A stretch of 64,000 nucleotides of DNA. Origin: Phormidium sp. OSCR. GTDB lineage: Bacteria; Cyanobacteriota; Cyanobacteriia; Cyanobacteriales; Geitlerinemataceae. Positions within the stretch are counted from its first letter, which is position 1. The number at the start of each line of letters is the position of its first letter. Location of the stretch: NCBI GenBank assembly GCA_001314905.1, contig LJZT01000007.1, forward strand, positions 17,453 through 81,452, written 5' to 3'. This document shows positions 62,232-64,000 of the stretch, piece after piece. The notes under the pieces were generated by a model. It had not been told where the DNA came from, did no database searches, and worked only from the letters and a program-made list of their open reading frames with translations. The position numbers and the translations under genes are program-made.

Positions 62232-62272
62232 CATTCACTATTAACTATTCACTATTAACTATTCACTATTCA
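62232..62272. repeat. Heptamer array (ACTATTC/ACTATTA type) abutting the radical SAM gene
   Basis: Tandem 7-bp units alternating ACTATTC, ACTATTA and ACTATTC run up to the base before the ATG at 62273. They are the complement of the TTAATAG/TGAATAG units found after speA, so the same array type occurs in both orientations. Confidence 0.85.
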
Positions 62273-63907
62273 ATGAGTGCCAACCCTGTGAATGCTTCTG
62301 TTTTTGCCGATGAACGCCTGTTGTTCGAGCCAGTCTCCCCAGAGGCGAACCCTCTGGAGGTGATTTTTGCCTTTCCCAATACCTACAGTGTCGGCATTAC
62401 CAGCCTCGGCTATCAGGTGATTTGGGCCACCTTGGCCATGCGAGAGGATGTCTCAGTCAGTCGCCTCTTTATGGATGTCAGCGAACCCCTCCCCGATGGG
62501 GCCGATGTGTTGGGGTTCTCCCTGTCTTGGGAACTTGATTATGTCAATATCCTCAGTTTGCTCGAATCGTTGCAAATTCCCCGACGATCTGAGTTTCGCC
62601 AGGAGAACCATCCCCTAGTGTTTGGCGGTGGCCCGGTGTTGACAGCCAATCCTGAACCCTTTGCCGATTTCTTTGATGTGATTCTTCTCGGGGATGGAGA
62701 AGATTTAATTCCCAACTTCCTCGATGCCTGTCAAGAGGTACGGGGGGCCTCACGAGGAGAACAGTTACGACGTTTGGCCCAGGTTCGGGGGATCTATATT
62801 CCCAGTTTATATGAGGTACGTTATCACAGTGCCGAGGGGGCGATCGCCTCAATTACCCCCAGCGACGCTCAGATTCCCCCCCAAGTCGAGAAACAAACCT
62901 ATCGAGGGAATACGCTGTCGGCATCTTCAGTGGTGACGCAACAGGCCGCCTGGGAAAATATCTATATGGTGGAGGTGGTACGCAGTTGTCCAGAAATGTG
63001 CCGCTTTTGTTTAGCCAGTTATCTGACGCTTCCCTTTCGTACAGCGAGTTTAGAGGCCTCTCTGATTCCGGCCATCGAACGGGGGTTGGCGGTGAGTCAT
63101 CGCTTGGGGTTGTTGGGGGCCTCAATTACCCAACATCCCGAGTTTGAGGCGGTGTTAGACTATCTCGATGGCGATCGCTACGATGATTTACGGTTGAGTA
63201 TCGCCTCGGTACGAACCAATACGGTGACCCCCAAGTTAGCCGGGATTTTAACGAAGCGGGGGACGAAATCGATCACCATTGCCGTGGAAACGGGATCACA
63301 ACGGCTGCGACGGGTGATTAACAAGAAATTAGAGAATGACGAGATTGTTCAGGCGGCGCAACAGGCCAAGGCGGGCGGTCTCAAAGGGGTTAAACTCTAT
63401 GGCATGGTGGGCATCCCCGGTGAGACGGATGAGGATGTTAGTGAAACGGTGGCCATGATGACGCAGTTAAAACGAGAGGTTCCGGGGTTACGGCTAACTC
63501 TCGGCTGTAGTACCTTTGTCCCCAAGGCTCATACTCCCTTTCAAGGCTATGGTGTCAATCCTCGGGCCAAGAAACGGTTAAAGGTTTTGGAGAAGGCCTT
63601 GCGATCGCAGGGGATGGATTTTCGCCCAGAAAGCTATAACTGGTCAGTGATTCAGGCGTTAATTGCTCGCGGCGATCGCCGTCTCTCGCACTTGTTAGAG
63701 TTAGTACGAGACTATGGCGACACCGTCGGCAGTTATAAACGGGCCTTCAAGCAGTTACGAGGACAACTCCCCCCCCTCGATTACTATGTGCATGAGGACT
63801 ACGACGGCGATCGCGTCCTTCCCTGGTCTCATCTGCGCGGGCCATTACCCCCAGAAACCCTCGCCAAACACCTCACCGACGCCCAACAAGCCATGGCCCT
63901 TCCTTGA
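62273..63907 (+). CDS. Radical SAM protein with N-terminal B12-binding-like domain
   Basis: A 544-residue radical SAM enzyme. The N-terminal ~200 residues have the Rossmann-like pattern of the cobalamin-binding radical SAM class (VIFAFPNTYSVGITSLGYQ, ADVLGFSLSWELDYVN, VFGGGPVLTANPEPFADFFDVILLGDGE). The radical SAM domain begins at VEVVRSCPEMCRFC (CxxxCxxC, about residue 240). It continues through SIASVRTNTVTPKLAGIL, VETGSQRLRR and MVGIPGETDEDV, with a C-terminal extension to LPPETLAKHL. It resembles the uncharacterised TIGR03960-type family. The substrate is unknown. The leader is a heptamer array with no Shine-Dalgarno. Confidence 0.87.
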   Translation: MSANPVNASVFADERLLFEPVSPEANPLEVIFAFPNTYSVGITSLGYQVIWATLAMREDVSVSRLFMDVSEPLPDGADVLGFSLSWELDYVNILSLLESLQIPRRSEFRQENHPLVFGGGPVLTANPEPFADFFDVILLGDGEDLIPNFLDACQEVRGASRGEQLRRLAQVRGIYIPSLYEVRYHSAEGAIASITPSDAQIPPQVEKQTYRGNTLSASSVVTQQAAWENIYMVEVVRSCPEMCRFCLASYLTLPFRTASLEASLIPAIERGLAVSHRLGLLGASITQHPEFEAVLDYLDGDRYDDLRLSIASVRTNTVTPKLAGILTKRGTKSITIAVETGSQRLRRVINKKLENDEIVQAAQQAKAGGLKGVKLYGMVGIPGETDEDVSETVAMMTQLKREVPGLRLTLGCSTFVPKAHTPFQGYGVNPRAKKRLKVLEKALRSQGMDFRPESYNWSVIQALIARGDRRLSHLLELVRDYGDTVGSYKRAFKQLRGQLPPLDYYVHEDYDGDRVLPWSHLRGPLPPETLAKHLTDAQQAMALP

Positions 63908-64000
63908 CACTCCCGCCGTTAAATCAAAGATTATAACGGGGGATTCTTGCTTCATGACTGTTTGTCTAGCCCCAGAGCATTTTTGCCCCGAAACCCCGTC
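63908..64000. other. Window end, weak hairpin only
   Basis: CCGTTA and TAACGG (about 63914-63937) form a short inverted repeat just after the radical SAM stop codon and may belong to a terminator. No other feature is seen before the window ends. Confidence 0.3.

Larger units (their letters stand above)
61916..62272. other. Divergent intergenic region with a long inverted repeat and a heptamer array
   Basis: 357 bp. It contains an imperfect inverted repeat (arms 62072-62096 and 62153-62177) and, next to the radical SAM start codon, a heptamer array. A 69-codon plus-strand frame (61977-62186) runs through the inverted repeat. It has no recognisable domain and I do not call it a gene. Confidence 0.6.

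Overview
The window reads as chromosomal DNA of a cyanobacterium. The HIP1 octamer GCGATCGC recurs throughout. The genes include plastocyanin, cyanobacterial-length IspH, LL-diaminopimelate aminotransferase, a FraC-like protein and many cyanobacterium-restricted families (DUF1822, DUF2358, DUF2949, DUF3352, slr1658/slr1659-type regulators). The FraC-like gene and the heptanucleotide arrays suggest a filamentous, Oscillatoriales-type organism; this is inference and the species cannot be fixed from the sequence. I see no phage, complete insertion sequence, rRNA operon or CRISPR array. There is one tRNA, tRNA-Pro(CGG).

Layout. 1-3.3 kb: the end of an SGNH hydrolase, ispH, and a translationally coupled sigma-like/DUF1822 pair. 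3.6-8.1 kb: a lipoprotein and two tandemly duplicated RTX proteins, one carrying fourteen copies of an 18-bp (PVEEET) repeat. 8.5-18.4 kb: metabolic genes speA, aroK, argB, a ComB-family phosphatase and dapL, with hrcA, a methyltransferase and an ABC1/UbiB kinase. 18.6-22.2 kb: a PqqD-like/M50 membrane protease and the arsenosugar pair arsM-arsS. 22.5-31 kb: signalling genes (OmpR-type regulator, multi-GAF histidine kinase, CheY-like regulator, chemoreceptor). 31-41 kb: ArsA-like ATPase, DUF2358, petE, a GPH-family symporter divergent from a GluR0-like channel, methyltransferases, an SLH/WG-repeat protein and a desaturase. 41.3-46.5 kb: a four-gene partner-switching cluster with two PP2C/SpoIIE phosphatases, one fused to an entire ammonium transporter, an anti-sigma-like ATPase and a STAS antagonist. 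46.6-48.9 kb: a class I lysyl-tRNA synthetase and a DUF192 lipoprotein. 49.2-50.6 kb: a graveyard of MntA/HepT-type toxin-antitoxin genes. 50.7-64 kb: M1 aminopeptidase with HEAT-like repeats, DUF3352, YaaW-like protein, lipA, a response regulator, tRNA-Pro, DUF2949, fraC-like, dnaN and a radical SAM enzyme.

The most system-like part is the 41.3-46.5 kb cluster. Its architecture suggests that an Amt-type protein senses or transports ammonium and controls a C-terminal phosphatase. That phosphatase would act on the STAS protein encoded three genes later, with the slr1658-like ATPase as switch partner. A second phosphatase with a different N-terminal input domain would feed the same switch.

The intergenic DNA has its own structure. 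A GC-rich palindromic core of about 30-45 bp, almost always flanked by tandem heptamers of varying sequence, occurs at least seven times. One copy lies inside a 132-bp element with inverted ends and a 12-bp flanking direct repeat. Another intergenic region holds a long imperfect inverted repeat.
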